Assembly (NCBI GenBank): GCA_030040475.1
Contig: JASHTQ010000631.1
Coordinates: 1 to 5,503, forward strand
Length of the DNA: 5,503 nucleotides
DNA from: Streptosporangiaceae bacterium
Lineage (GTDB): Bacteria; Actinomycetota; Actinomycetes; Streptosporangiales; Streptosporangiaceae
Reading direction: 5' to 3'
Positions 1 through 5,001 of this stretch are shown here, piece after piece (position 1 is the first letter of the stretch; each line of letters starts with the position of its first letter). A program made the translations under genes and the position numbers. The notes below the pieces were generated by a model. It saw nothing but the letters and a program-made list of their open reading frames with translations. It had not been told where the DNA came from and did not search any database.

Positions 1-812
1 CCGGCGGCGGCGAAGTCCAGGCCGATTCGCCCGGGGGACGCCCCGGCGGCGTGCAGCTCGGTCGGGACCAGCAGGGCGCAGGCACCGGTGCTCAGGCCGG
101 CGATCACGACCGCCGACGCCGCGGCGATGACGCCGCGGTCCCTTGCCGCGGCCAGCAGGCTCCCGCCGGCCGCCGACCTGGATCCGACCGGCGCGGACCC
201 GGCCGCCCCCGACGCGCCCGATCCGGACCCGGACGACCCGGACACGGCGGGAGCGGAGGGCAGCCGCAGCGTGGCGAGGGCGGCGGTGATGGCGGCGAAG
301 GCCGTCGCGGTGGCCAGCAGCGGAACGGGCAGGCCGAAATGCTGGGTGAGCGACCCGGAGACGGCGGGTCCGGCGACGCCGCCGATGCCGGCGCTGGCGA
401 TGGATCCGCCCAGGGCCGGGGGTCCGGCCACGGCGGCCAGCCAGCACAGCCCTGCTGTCCACACGATGCCGTAGCCCGCGCCGAACGCGAGCCTGGCGGC
501 CAGCAGGGCCGGGAAGCTTCCGGCGAACGCCTGCCCGAGCATCGCCAGCGCCATCAGCAGGCCCGCGGCCACGGTGATCCGGCCGGCGCCAAAGCGGTCG
601 GACAGGGTCCCGGCGGGTATCGATACGGCCAGGGTGGCGAGCCCGGTCGCGCCGAGCGCCATTCCCTGCTCGAATCCGGACAGCCCAAGCCGGTGGGCGT
701 AGACCGGCAGGACCGGGACGAGCGCGAACTGGGCGGCCGCGCTGATCAGGATCAGGCCATGGATCAGCAGGCTGAACAGCCGTGCCTCGCCGGTCCGGGT
801 GGCCTGCAACAT
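1..812 (-). CDS. MFS transporter, probable drug/metabolite exporter (3' end outside window)
   Basis: Partial gene: 270 codons read from ATG at 812 down to base 3 with no stop, so the C-terminal part lies beyond the window. The product is an integral membrane carrier of the major facilitator superfamily, driven by an ion gradient. About seven hydrophobic helices are visible (roughly residues 13-35, 48-68, 77-97, 100-125, 134-156, 163-183, 226-250). Between helices 2 and 3 lies the MFS motif A, seen as GTLSDRFGAGR (68-78). Helix 5 carries GIGGVAGPAVSG (142-153), close to motif C of proton-coupled drug antiporters, so export is more likely than uptake. The central cytoplasmic loop (about 185-217) is a low-complexity Ser/Gly/Ala stretch. 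The start is well fixed by GAGGAGG five bases upstream. It is transcribed divergently from a LysR regulator, its likely controller. The substrate cannot be told. Family call is firm, exporter role is inference. Confidence 0.9.
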   Translation of the reverse strand, partial: MLQATRTGEARLFSLLIHGLILISAAAQFALVPVLPVYAHRLGLSGFEQGMALGATGLATLAVSIPAGTLSDRFGAGRITVAAGLLMALAMLGQAFAGSFPALLAARLAFGAGYGIVWTAGLCWLAAVAGPPALGGSIASAGIGGVAGPAVSGSLTQHFGLPVPLLATATAFAAITAALATLRLPSAPAVSGSSGSGSGASGAAGSAPVGSRSAAGGSLLAAARDRGVIAAASAVVIAGLSTGACALLVPTELHAAGASPGRIGLDFAAA

Positions 813-817
813 CGTGT

Positions 818-824
818 CCTCCTC
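818..824 (-). promoter_or_regulatory. Shine-Dalgarno site of the MFS gene
   Basis: On the minus strand the bases read GAGGAGG and end five bases before the ATG at 812. This is a near-perfect match to the anti-SD of 16S rRNA at good spacing, and it decides the start of the exporter gene. Confidence 0.8.
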
Positions 825-835
825 GCTCGCCGTTG

Positions 836-854
836 GCCGGCTGGCCCAGCCGGC
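836..854. promoter_or_regulatory. Perfect 19-bp palindrome, candidate operator or 5'-UTR hairpin
   Basis: The bases read GCCGGCTGG-C-CCAGCCGGC: two 9-bp arms that are exact reverse complements around one central base. It sits between the AT-rich promoter core and the exporter's ribosome-binding site. If the TACAAT box at 885-880 is the exporter's -10, the palindrome falls at about +20 to +38 of that transcript, where a bound protein would block elongation. With only one central base an RNA hairpin would need to open a few inner pairs, so a DNA-binding site is the simpler reading. The symmetry is certain; the role is inferred. Confidence 0.5.
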
Positions 855-898
855 ATCGGCCAGCTTAATGTGCGAGAAAATTGTAGTAAAGTGAAGGA

Positions 899-1828
899 AT
901 GTCGCAGATTCGATCGATACAGTCGATCAAAAATGGGCTCGGGCTGCGCGAGTTGCAGGCGGTACTCGCGGTGGCCGAGCTTGGCTCCTTCCGCCGTGCC
1001 GCCGCCGCGCTCGGCTACACCCAGTCCGCGCTGTCGCACCAGGTATCGGCGCTGGAGGCGGCGCTCGGGCAGCCGCTGTTCCACCGCCCTGGCGGCCGCG
1101 CGGCCGTGCGCCTGACCCCGGCCGGCGAGGCGGTCTGCCGCCGCGCGCGGCGCGCGCTCAGCGAGGTCGAGGCCGTGGCCGCCGACGCCGAACAGGCGGC
1201 CCGCGGCGAGACCGTACGGGTCAGGGTCGGCGTCACCCAGACCGCGGCGGCCGAGATCATGCCCGCCGCCCTGCGCGCCTTCCGCGACGACCGTCCCGGT
1301 GTCGAGGTCGTCCTCGTCGCGGCCGACGAGGAGGAGGGCTCGCGCGCCGCGCTGCGCCGCGGCCAGCTGGACCTGGCGTTCTCCTACAATGCCGCGACCG
1401 ACGAGCACGTCGAGGCCATCGCGGTGATGGACGATCCGTGGGTGATCCTCACCCGGCGCGACAGCGCGATCGCCGGCCTGGAACGCCCGGGGTTCGGCGT
1501 GCTCGACCAGCTGGACCTGGTGGCCTGGACCCGCGTGTGGCCGGCCCAGGTCGAGCTCGAGGACACCTGGGCGCGGCGCGGCATCGCGCCGAAGATCGTC
1601 TACCGCACCGACGACAACCTTGCCCTGCAGCGGCTGGTGGCGGCCGGGCTCGGGCACGCCTGCATCGGGCGGGTGGCCGCCAGCCGGGCCGTCGACCCGG
1701 CGCTGACCTGGCTGGAGCCGCGCGAGCCGTCGCCGCCGCGGACCATCGCCCTGTGCTACCCCCGGCACCGCCCGTTGACCGCGACCGCCCGCTCGCTCAT
1801 CACCGCCATCCGCACGCAGGCCGCCTGA
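899..1828 (+). CDS. LysR-family transcriptional regulator
   Basis: This 309-residue protein has the usual length and layout of LysR-type regulators, which act as tetramers on DNA and respond to a small effector. The N-terminal winged helix-turn-helix covers about residues 16-75, with the typical GSFRRAAAALGYTQSALSHQV run at 29-49 and the wing at 60-75 (LFHR, then RLTPAGE). A linker helix follows (76-102). The effector-binding domain spans about 105-300, with family signatures GQLDLAF (155-161), DPWVILTRR (179-187) and LVAAGLGHACIG (246-257). ATG 899 is the first start after an in-frame TAA at 887. The purine-rich GAAGGA touches the ATG with no spacing, so a leaderless transcript is plausible. 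It lies back to back with the MFS exporter, which it probably regulates. Its last codons are the first copy of a 38-bp tandem repeat. The effector is unknown. Confidence 0.93.
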   Translation: MSQIRSIQSIKNGLGLRELQAVLAVAELGSFRRAAAALGYTQSALSHQVSALEAALGQPLFHRPGGRAAVRLTPAGEAVCRRARRALSEVEAVAADAEQAARGETVRVRVGVTQTAAAEIMPAALRAFRDDRPGVEVVLVAADEEEGSRAALRRGQLDLAFSYNAATDEHVEAIAVMDDPWVILTRRDSAIAGLERPGFGVLDQLDLVAWTRVWPAQVELEDTWARRGIAPKIVYRTDDNLALQRLVAAGLGHACIGRVAASRAVDPALTWLEPREPSPPRTIALCYPRHRPLTATARSLITAIRTQAA

Positions 1829-1911
1829 CCCGGGCCATCACGGCCATCTGCACCCAGGCCGCCTGACCCGGGCCATCACGGCCATCCCGGCCATCCCGGC
1901 CGTCCAGGCCA
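1798..1911. repeat. 38-bp tandem repeat copying the 3' end of the LysR gene
   Basis: Copy 1 (1798-1835) covers the last nine or so codons and the TGA of the LysR gene plus seven bases. Copy 2 (1836-1873) differs from it at only four positions (1804/1842, 1811/1849 and 1816/1854 are clear; the rest is identical apart from the far ends). Bases 1817-1848 and 1855-1886 are an exact 32-base match. Copy 3 begins at 1874, is identical for 13 bases, then is disrupted by a 9-bp sub-repeat (CGGCCATCC twice and CGGCCGTCC once, 1879-1905) before a degenerate tail at 1903-1920. The period is not a multiple of three, so the extra copies do not extend the protein. It is a local duplication, not a CRISPR: copies abut with no spacers. 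Confidence 0.85.
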
Positions 1912-1938
1912 CCTGACGCCGGCGATCCTGGCCTGGAC
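1902..1938 (+). terminator. Hairpin downstream of lysR, possible terminator without a U tract
   Basis: GTCCAGGCCA (1902-1911) and TGGCCTGGAC (1929-1938) are exact reverse complements, giving a 10-bp stem with a 17-base loop that itself contains the palindrome CGCCGGCG (1917-1924). It lies about 75 bases past the lysR stop. No run of T follows, which is common for actinobacterial terminators but also leaves the function open. The left arm overlaps the degenerate third copy of the 38-bp repeat. Confidence 0.4.
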
Positions 1939-2032
1939 TCGGTATGCGCTCGGCGGCGCTGGCGAGATGCCGGCCGCTCGATGACGGCCGAGATGGCCGA
2001 ACCGCGTCGTCGCCTGCTGCTACTAACCCTGC
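1939..2032. other. Leader region upstream of the S53 lipoprotein, no clear promoter
   Basis: I see no convincing -35/-10 pair here and no Shine-Dalgarno sequence before the ATG at 2033. TACTAA at 2021-2026 lies seven bases before that ATG, the distance expected of a -10 box in a leaderless gene, but it lacks the conserved last T. The in-frame TAA at 2024 rules out any start further upstream in that frame. Confidence 0.3.
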
Positions 2033-3613
2033 ATGGGATACCTCTGGGGAAGTCACGGCGGCAGGCCGGGCACGCGGCGCGCGGCGGGCCTGGCGGCCGC
2101 GGCAGCCGTCGCCGTGCTGGCGGGGTGCGGCGGCAGTCCCGCCTCCCCCGGCAGTTCGGCCCCGGCACAGTCGGCGAACTATCGGGCGGATCTTGCGTAC
2201 GCGCACTGCATGCAAACCCACGGCGTGCCCGACTTCCCCGACCCCAGGCCGTCGGGGAACGTCAGCATCAGCGGGCAACCGCACGGCAACGGTCCCGCGG
2301 CGCGGGCCAATGACGCGTGCGCGTACCTGCTGCAGGCCGGCGCCACGGGAACGGGCGGCGCCACGGGAACGGGCGGGGCGCACGGCGGCGCGACGGCCAG
2401 CCCTCAAGGCAGGGTGCCTACTGACTGCCTGACCGTGTCGGCGTGCTATGCCCCGCGCCAGTTCCTGGTGGCCTACGGCATCTGGCCGCTGCTCGAGCGC
2501 GGGATCGACGGCCGCGGCGTCACGGTGGTGCTGCCGGAGGAAGCCGAAACGGGGCCGGCCCGGCCCCGGCCGATCGCCAGCCTGCTGCAGTCGGTTACCG
2601 ACATCCGGCAGGACCTGGCGGACTTCGACGGCCGGTTCGGGCTGCCTCCGGCACGGATCCAGGTGATCACGACGCTGGCCGGCCGGGCCGCCTCGCCGTG
2701 GCTGGCCGGCGTGGAGGAGGTGGAGGACACCGAGCTGGTGCACGCCATCGCCCCGGACGCCGCCATCCGCGAGCTGCTGGTCGACCCGGCCGACGTGAGT
2801 ACCCCGGCGAGGCTCGCCGCCACGTTCGCGTCGTACGTGCGGATCGCGGTCGGCAACGGAGAGGTGATGTCCCAAAGCGGCATCGGCCAGAACTTCAACG
2901 TGGGCGAGAGCTCGTGGACCGGCGCGGAGGTGGCGACGATGAACGCGGCGCTGCAGTACGCCGCCGGCCGCCGGCTCACCGTCGTCGTCGCGTCCGGCGA
3001 CTATGGCGCGATCGGCAACGGCTCGTCCACGCCGCTCAGGGAGGTCAGCCTGCCCGCCTCCGATCCGTGGGTGCTCGCGGCCGGCGGCACCACGCTGACC
3101 GCGAATCCCGTCACCGGCGCGTACGTCGGCGAGACCGCCTGGAACGTGCAGTCCGGGTCGCCGGACGGGTCCGGTGGCGGGTTCAGCAGGCTGTTCGCCC
3201 GCCCCGGCTACCAGGACGGCGTGCCCGGCATCGGCGCGACCCGCGGCGTGCCTGACGTGGCCGGGGACGCGACCAGTTCCAGCGGGATGGCACTCGCCTT
3301 CAGCGCCCCTGGCGGCGGCACGGAGTTCGTCGGGGCCGGCGGCACGAGCGCGGCCGCGCCGTTCTGGGCCGGGCTGATCGCCCTGGCCGACCAGGAGGCC
3401 GGCCACCCGCTCGGCTTCGTCAACCCCGCCATCTACCGGATCGCGGAAGGTCCGCTGTACCGCAAGGCGTTCCACGACATCACCACCGGCAGCAACACGG
3501 TGTCGCTCAACGGGGTCACGATCACCGGCTACCAGGCCGGACCCGGCTGGGACCCCGTCACCGGCTGGGGCAGCCCGGACGCGCAGGTCCTCGTCCCCCT
3601 GCTGGCCCGCTGA
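2033..3613 (+). CDS. S53 (sedolisin/kumamolisin-type) peptidase lipoprotein with N-terminal FPDP-motif domain
   Basis: This 526-residue protein is a predicted exported, lipid-anchored serine-carboxyl endopeptidase; the family cleaves proteins, typically at acid pH. Residues 1-31 are a signal peptide (Arg-rich start, Ala/Val core) ending in the lipobox LAGC, with Cys32 as lipid site. Residues 49-102 hold a small domain with CMQTHGVPDFPDP (59-71) and Cys96, a motif known from actinobacterial lipoproteins. A Gly/Ala/Thr linker follows (103-125). The peptidase domain runs from about 129 to the end: catalytic Glu228 and Asp232 (E-x-x-x-D before ELVHAIAP), oxyanion Asp323 in ASGDYGA, and Ser439 in GGTSAAAP. 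The calcium site typical of the family is present as DIT (482-484) and GWDPVTG (505-511). All key residues are intact. The usual propeptide of about 150-200 residues is absent. ATG 2033 is the only start that retains the signal peptide. Family firm; substrate unknown. Confidence 0.92.
   Translation: MGYLWGSHGGRPGTRRAAGLAAAAAVAVLAGCGGSPASPGSSAPAQSANYRADLAYAHCMQTHGVPDFPDPRPSGNVSISGQPHGNGPAARANDACAYLLQAGATGTGGATGTGGAHGGATASPQGRVPTDCLTVSACYAPRQFLVAYGIWPLLERGIDGRGVTVVLPEEAETGPARPRPIASLLQSVTDIRQDLADFDGRFGLPPARIQVITTLAGRAASPWLAGVEEVEDTELVHAIAPDAAIRELLVDPADVSTPARLAATFASYVRIAVGNGEVMSQSGIGQNFNVGESSWTGAEVATMNAALQYAAGRRLTVVVASGDYGAIGNGSSTPLREVSLPASDPWVLAAGGTTLTANPVTGAYVGETAWNVQSGSPDGSGGGFSRLFARPGYQDGVPGIGATRGVPDVAGDATSSSGMALAFSAPGGGTEFVGAGGTSAAAPFWAGLIALADQEAGHPLGFVNPAIYRIAEGPLYRKAFHDITTGSNTVSLNGVTITGYQAGPGWDPVTGWGSPDAQVLVPLLAR
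2338..2376 (+). repeat. 18-bp direct repeat coding for the peptidase linker
   Basis: CGCCACGGGAACGGGCGG occurs twice head to tail (2341-2358 and 2359-2376), and the match runs three bases further left. It encodes the two ATGTGG units of the Gly/Ala/Thr linker that separates the FPDP-motif domain from the peptidase domain. The two copies are identical, so the duplication is recent or kept uniform. It keeps the frame and changes only linker length. Confidence 0.85.
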
Positions 3614-3667
3614 GGACGGGCGTCAGCGCGGGCGAGGCTCGGGCGGCGGCCTGAGTAGGCTTGCCGC

Positions 3668-4771
3668 GTGCGTCCCCGGATCGTGATAGCCACGCCGCTG
3701 CAGCCGGAGCTGGCGAGCCAGATCGGCGCGGAGCTTGCCGGTTACCAGGTGTGCTACGAGCCGGGGCTGCTGCCGCCGGTGCGGTATCCGTGCGACCACC
3801 GCGGCGAGGACGGCTTCCGGCGGACCGCGGCCGGGCAGCGGCGCTGGACGCGGCTGCTCGGAGAGGCCGAGGTGACCTTCGGCATCCCAGGCGACGATCC
3901 GGCCCAGCTGCGCCGGCTGGTGCGCGAATCGGCGAGGCTGCGGTTCGTCCAGGCCACCTCGGCCGGGGCCGGGCAGCAGGTCGAGGCCGCCGGGCTGTCC
4001 GGCGACGACCTGGCCAGGGTCGCGATCGCCACGAGCAGCGGCGTGCACGCCGGGCCGCTGGCCGAATTCGCCCTGCTGGGAATCCTCGCGTTCGCCCGCG
4101 GCCTGCCCCGCCTGCAGGACGACCGGGCGGCACGCAGGTGGGGGCACTACCCGGTGCGGGACGTCGCCGGGCGCACCGCGCTGATCCTCGGCACCGGCGC
4201 GATCGGCTCGCGCATCGCCCGGCTCGCCAAGGCCGCCGGCATGCACGTCATCGGGATCAACTCCACCGGGAAACGGCCGGCCGCCCCGGCCGGCGAGCAG
4301 CCGACCGGCCAGCACCCGGCCGGCGAGCAGCCGGCCGACGAGCAGCCGGCCGACGAGTACTGGGGCGCGGGCAGGCTCGCCGAGCTTGCTCCCCGGGCCG
4401 ACGTACTGGTGATCACGCTGCCGGCCACGCCCGACACCCTCGGCATGGTGGACGCCCGGGTCCTGGCCGCGCTGCCGGCCGGCGCGATCGTGGTCAACGT
4501 CGGGCGGGGCCGGGTCATGGACGAGGGCGCGCTCGTTCGGCTGCTGCGGGCCGGGCACCTGGCCGGGGCGGCGCTCGACGTCACCGCCAAGGAACCGCCG
4601 GACCCGGACAGCCCGCTGTGGGACCTGCCTAACGTCATCCTCAGCCCCCACACCGCAGCCCTGTCACCGCACGAAAACGAGCGCATCACCGAGCTGTTCA
4701 TCGACAACGTGCGCCGGCTCGACGCCGGCCGCCCGGTCCGCAACCGGATCACGGCGGCCAGGCGCTACTGA
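3668..4771 (+). CDS. D-2-hydroxyacid dehydrogenase, NAD(P)-dependent
   Basis: This 367-residue cytoplasmic oxidoreductase belongs to the D-isomer-specific 2-hydroxyacid dehydrogenase family, which interconverts 2-oxoacids (for example glyoxylate or hydroxypyruvate) and D-2-hydroxyacids. The catalytic domain is split between residues 1-130 and the C-terminus. The TSSGVHAGPLAEFAL segment (122-136) begins the link to the Rossmann domain. The dinucleotide motif is GTGAIG (175-180). The catalytic triad is Arg280 (VNVGRG), Glu309 (AKEPPD) and His328 (LSPHTA). After the second strand the sequence reads GINSTGKR with no acidic residue, which may favour NADP. Right after it sits an insert of five pentapeptides (207-231). 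GTG 3668 is the first start after an in-frame TAG at 3656, with a weak GAGTAGG eight bases upstream. It follows the peptidase by 54 bp and may be cotranscribed. The exact substrate cannot be assigned. Confidence 0.92.
   Translation: MRPRIVIATPLQPELASQIGAELAGYQVCYEPGLLPPVRYPCDHRGEDGFRRTAAGQRRWTRLLGEAEVTFGIPGDDPAQLRRLVRESARLRFVQATSAGAGQQVEAAGLSGDDLARVAIATSSGVHAGPLAEFALLGILAFARGLPRLQDDRAARRWGHYPVRDVAGRTALILGTGAIGSRIARLAKAAGMHVIGINSTGKRPAAPAGEQPTGQHPAGEQPADEQPADEYWGAGRLAELAPRADVLVITLPATPDTLGMVDARVLAALPAGAIVVNVGRGRVMDEGALVRLLRAGHLAGAALDVTAKEPPDPDSPLWDLPNVILSPHTAALSPHENERITELFIDNVRRLDAGRPVRNRITAARRY
4286..4360 (+). repeat. Five-unit 15-bp minisatellite inside the dehydrogenase gene
   Basis: Five in-frame 15-bp units (4286, 4301, 4316, 4331, 4346) encode PAGEQ, PTGQH, PAGEQ, PADEQ and PADEY. 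Units 1 and 3 are identical at DNA level; units 4 and 5 differ only in the final codon. The insert lies between the cofactor-specificity loop and the next helix of the Rossmann domain, where most family members have only a short loop. It is acidic and proline-rich, so it is probably a flexible surface loop. Confidence 0.9.
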
Positions 4772-4772
4772 T

Positions 4773-4786
4773 CGGGCTGCTGCCCG
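4773..4786 (+). terminator. Short GC hairpin directly after the dehydrogenase stop
   Basis: CGGGC (4773-4777) pairs with GCCCG (4782-4786) around a four-base loop, starting one base past the TGA. The stem is only 5 bp and no T run follows, so it is a weak terminator candidate and could be chance in such GC-rich DNA. Confidence 0.2.
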
Positions 4787-4845
4787 GCTGCGGCAGACGG
4801 GGAACGCCGCCGCGGGAATTCGGCCGGGGCCGGTCCGGTCATGCG

Positions 4846-4867
4846 CGGGAGGTAAAACCACCTCCCG
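4846..4867 (+). terminator. Stem-loop upstream of an AT-rich island, possible terminator of the dehydrogenase transcript
   Basis: CGGGAGGT (4846-4853) and ACCTCCCG (4860-4867) are exact reverse complements with a six-base loop, AAAACC; a G-T pair can extend the stem by one. It lies 75 bases past the dehydrogenase stop. An AT-rich stretch follows (4873-4895), with TTTT at 4888-4891, which is too far from the stem for a classical intrinsic terminator. Since the GGGAGG arm resembles a Shine-Dalgarno sequence, I looked for a start codon at proper distance and found none. The structure is clear; its role is open, with a leader element of the next gene as the alternative. Confidence 0.4.
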
Positions 4868-5001
4868 TTCGGAATAATTAAAAAGACTTTTCTTACCGGG
4901 CGGAAAGTTGTTCCTGACTACGGAAGTGACGGCGGTCAACCAGTCGCGCGCCTTCGGCGTCTGTGGTTAGTACGCCAGACGAACTTCGGGGAAGGACGAC
5001 C
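4868..5001 (+). promoter_or_regulatory. Promoter and leader region of the secreted four-cysteine protein
   Basis: A 23-bp AT-rich island (4873-4895) stands out from its GC-rich surroundings and may mark a promoter or an UP-like element. Downstream, GGAAG at 4922-4926 and GTC at 4943-4945 are 16 bp apart, one base off the GGAAC-N16-GTC form used by some actinobacterial ECF sigma factors; a start near 4952 would leave a leader of about 50 bases. The leader holds two mutually exclusive short stems: GGCGT/ACGCC (4956-4960 with 4972-4976) and GTCTG/CAGAC (4959-4963 with 4976-4980). The leader ends in a strong ribosome-binding site. Promoter type is a guess from spacing alone. Confidence 0.3.
4988..4996 (+). 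promoter_or_regulatory. Shine-Dalgarno site deciding the start at 5002
   Basis: GGGGAAGGA ends five bases before the ATG at 5002. No such site precedes the in-frame GTG at 4963, and the protein from 5002 begins directly with a normal signal peptide, so 5002 is the better start. Confidence 0.8.

Larger units (their letters stand above)
813..898. promoter_or_regulatory. Divergent promoter region between MFS exporter and LysR regulator
   Basis: This 86-bp gap must hold both promoters. Its right half (864-895) is AT-rich, in contrast to the surroundings. On the minus strand, TACAAT at 885-880 is one base off the -10 consensus and would start the exporter transcript near 873. On the plus strand, TAAAGT at 887-892 fits the TANNNT form and would start transcription at about 899, the A of the lysR ATG, giving a leaderless message. 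No clear -35 is seen for either. A LysR-type T-N11-A pair exists at T866/A878, but its flanks have almost no dyad symmetry, so it is weak. Assignment of both -10 boxes is by eye. Confidence 0.45.

Noticed and set aside
51..1115. A long open frame on the plus strand across the exporter gene and the divergent promoter
   Set aside because: Its product is Gly/Arg/Gln-rich with no recognisable fold, it is antisense to a clear MFS gene and overlaps the start of the LysR gene. It is the by-product of GC-rich codon use.
764..1768. A 334-codon minus-strand open frame across the LysR gene
   Set aside because: It has no recognisable domain and runs across the divergent promoter into the exporter gene; the plus-strand frame is a complete LysR protein.
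1798..1911. CRISPR array
   Set aside because: The copies abut with no unique spacers, overlap a coding end and have no cas gene nearby.
1838..3475. A 545-codon open frame on the minus strand across the peptidase gene
   Set aside because: The product is Arg/Gly-rich and featureless, while the plus strand encodes an S53 enzyme with every catalytic residue in place.
3614..3667. Terminator between the peptidase and the dehydrogenase
   Set aside because: Only very short stems such as CGAG-G-CTCG can be drawn and there is no T run, so read-through seems as likely as termination.
3623..4651. Long open frames on both strands overlapping the dehydrogenase (also plus 3661-4632)
   Set aside because: These are frame shadows with low-complexity Arg/Gly/Ala products; the frame from 3668 has all dehydrogenase motifs.
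4963..5001. GTG at 4963 as start of the secreted protein
   Set aside because: It would add 13 residues before the signal peptide and lacks a Shine-Dalgarno site; ATG 5002 has a strong one and starts directly with the signal peptide.
4772..5001. A known riboswitch, such as a c-di-AMP type, ahead of the secreted-protein gene
   Set aside because: I looked for conserved riboswitch cores and found none; only short stems are present.
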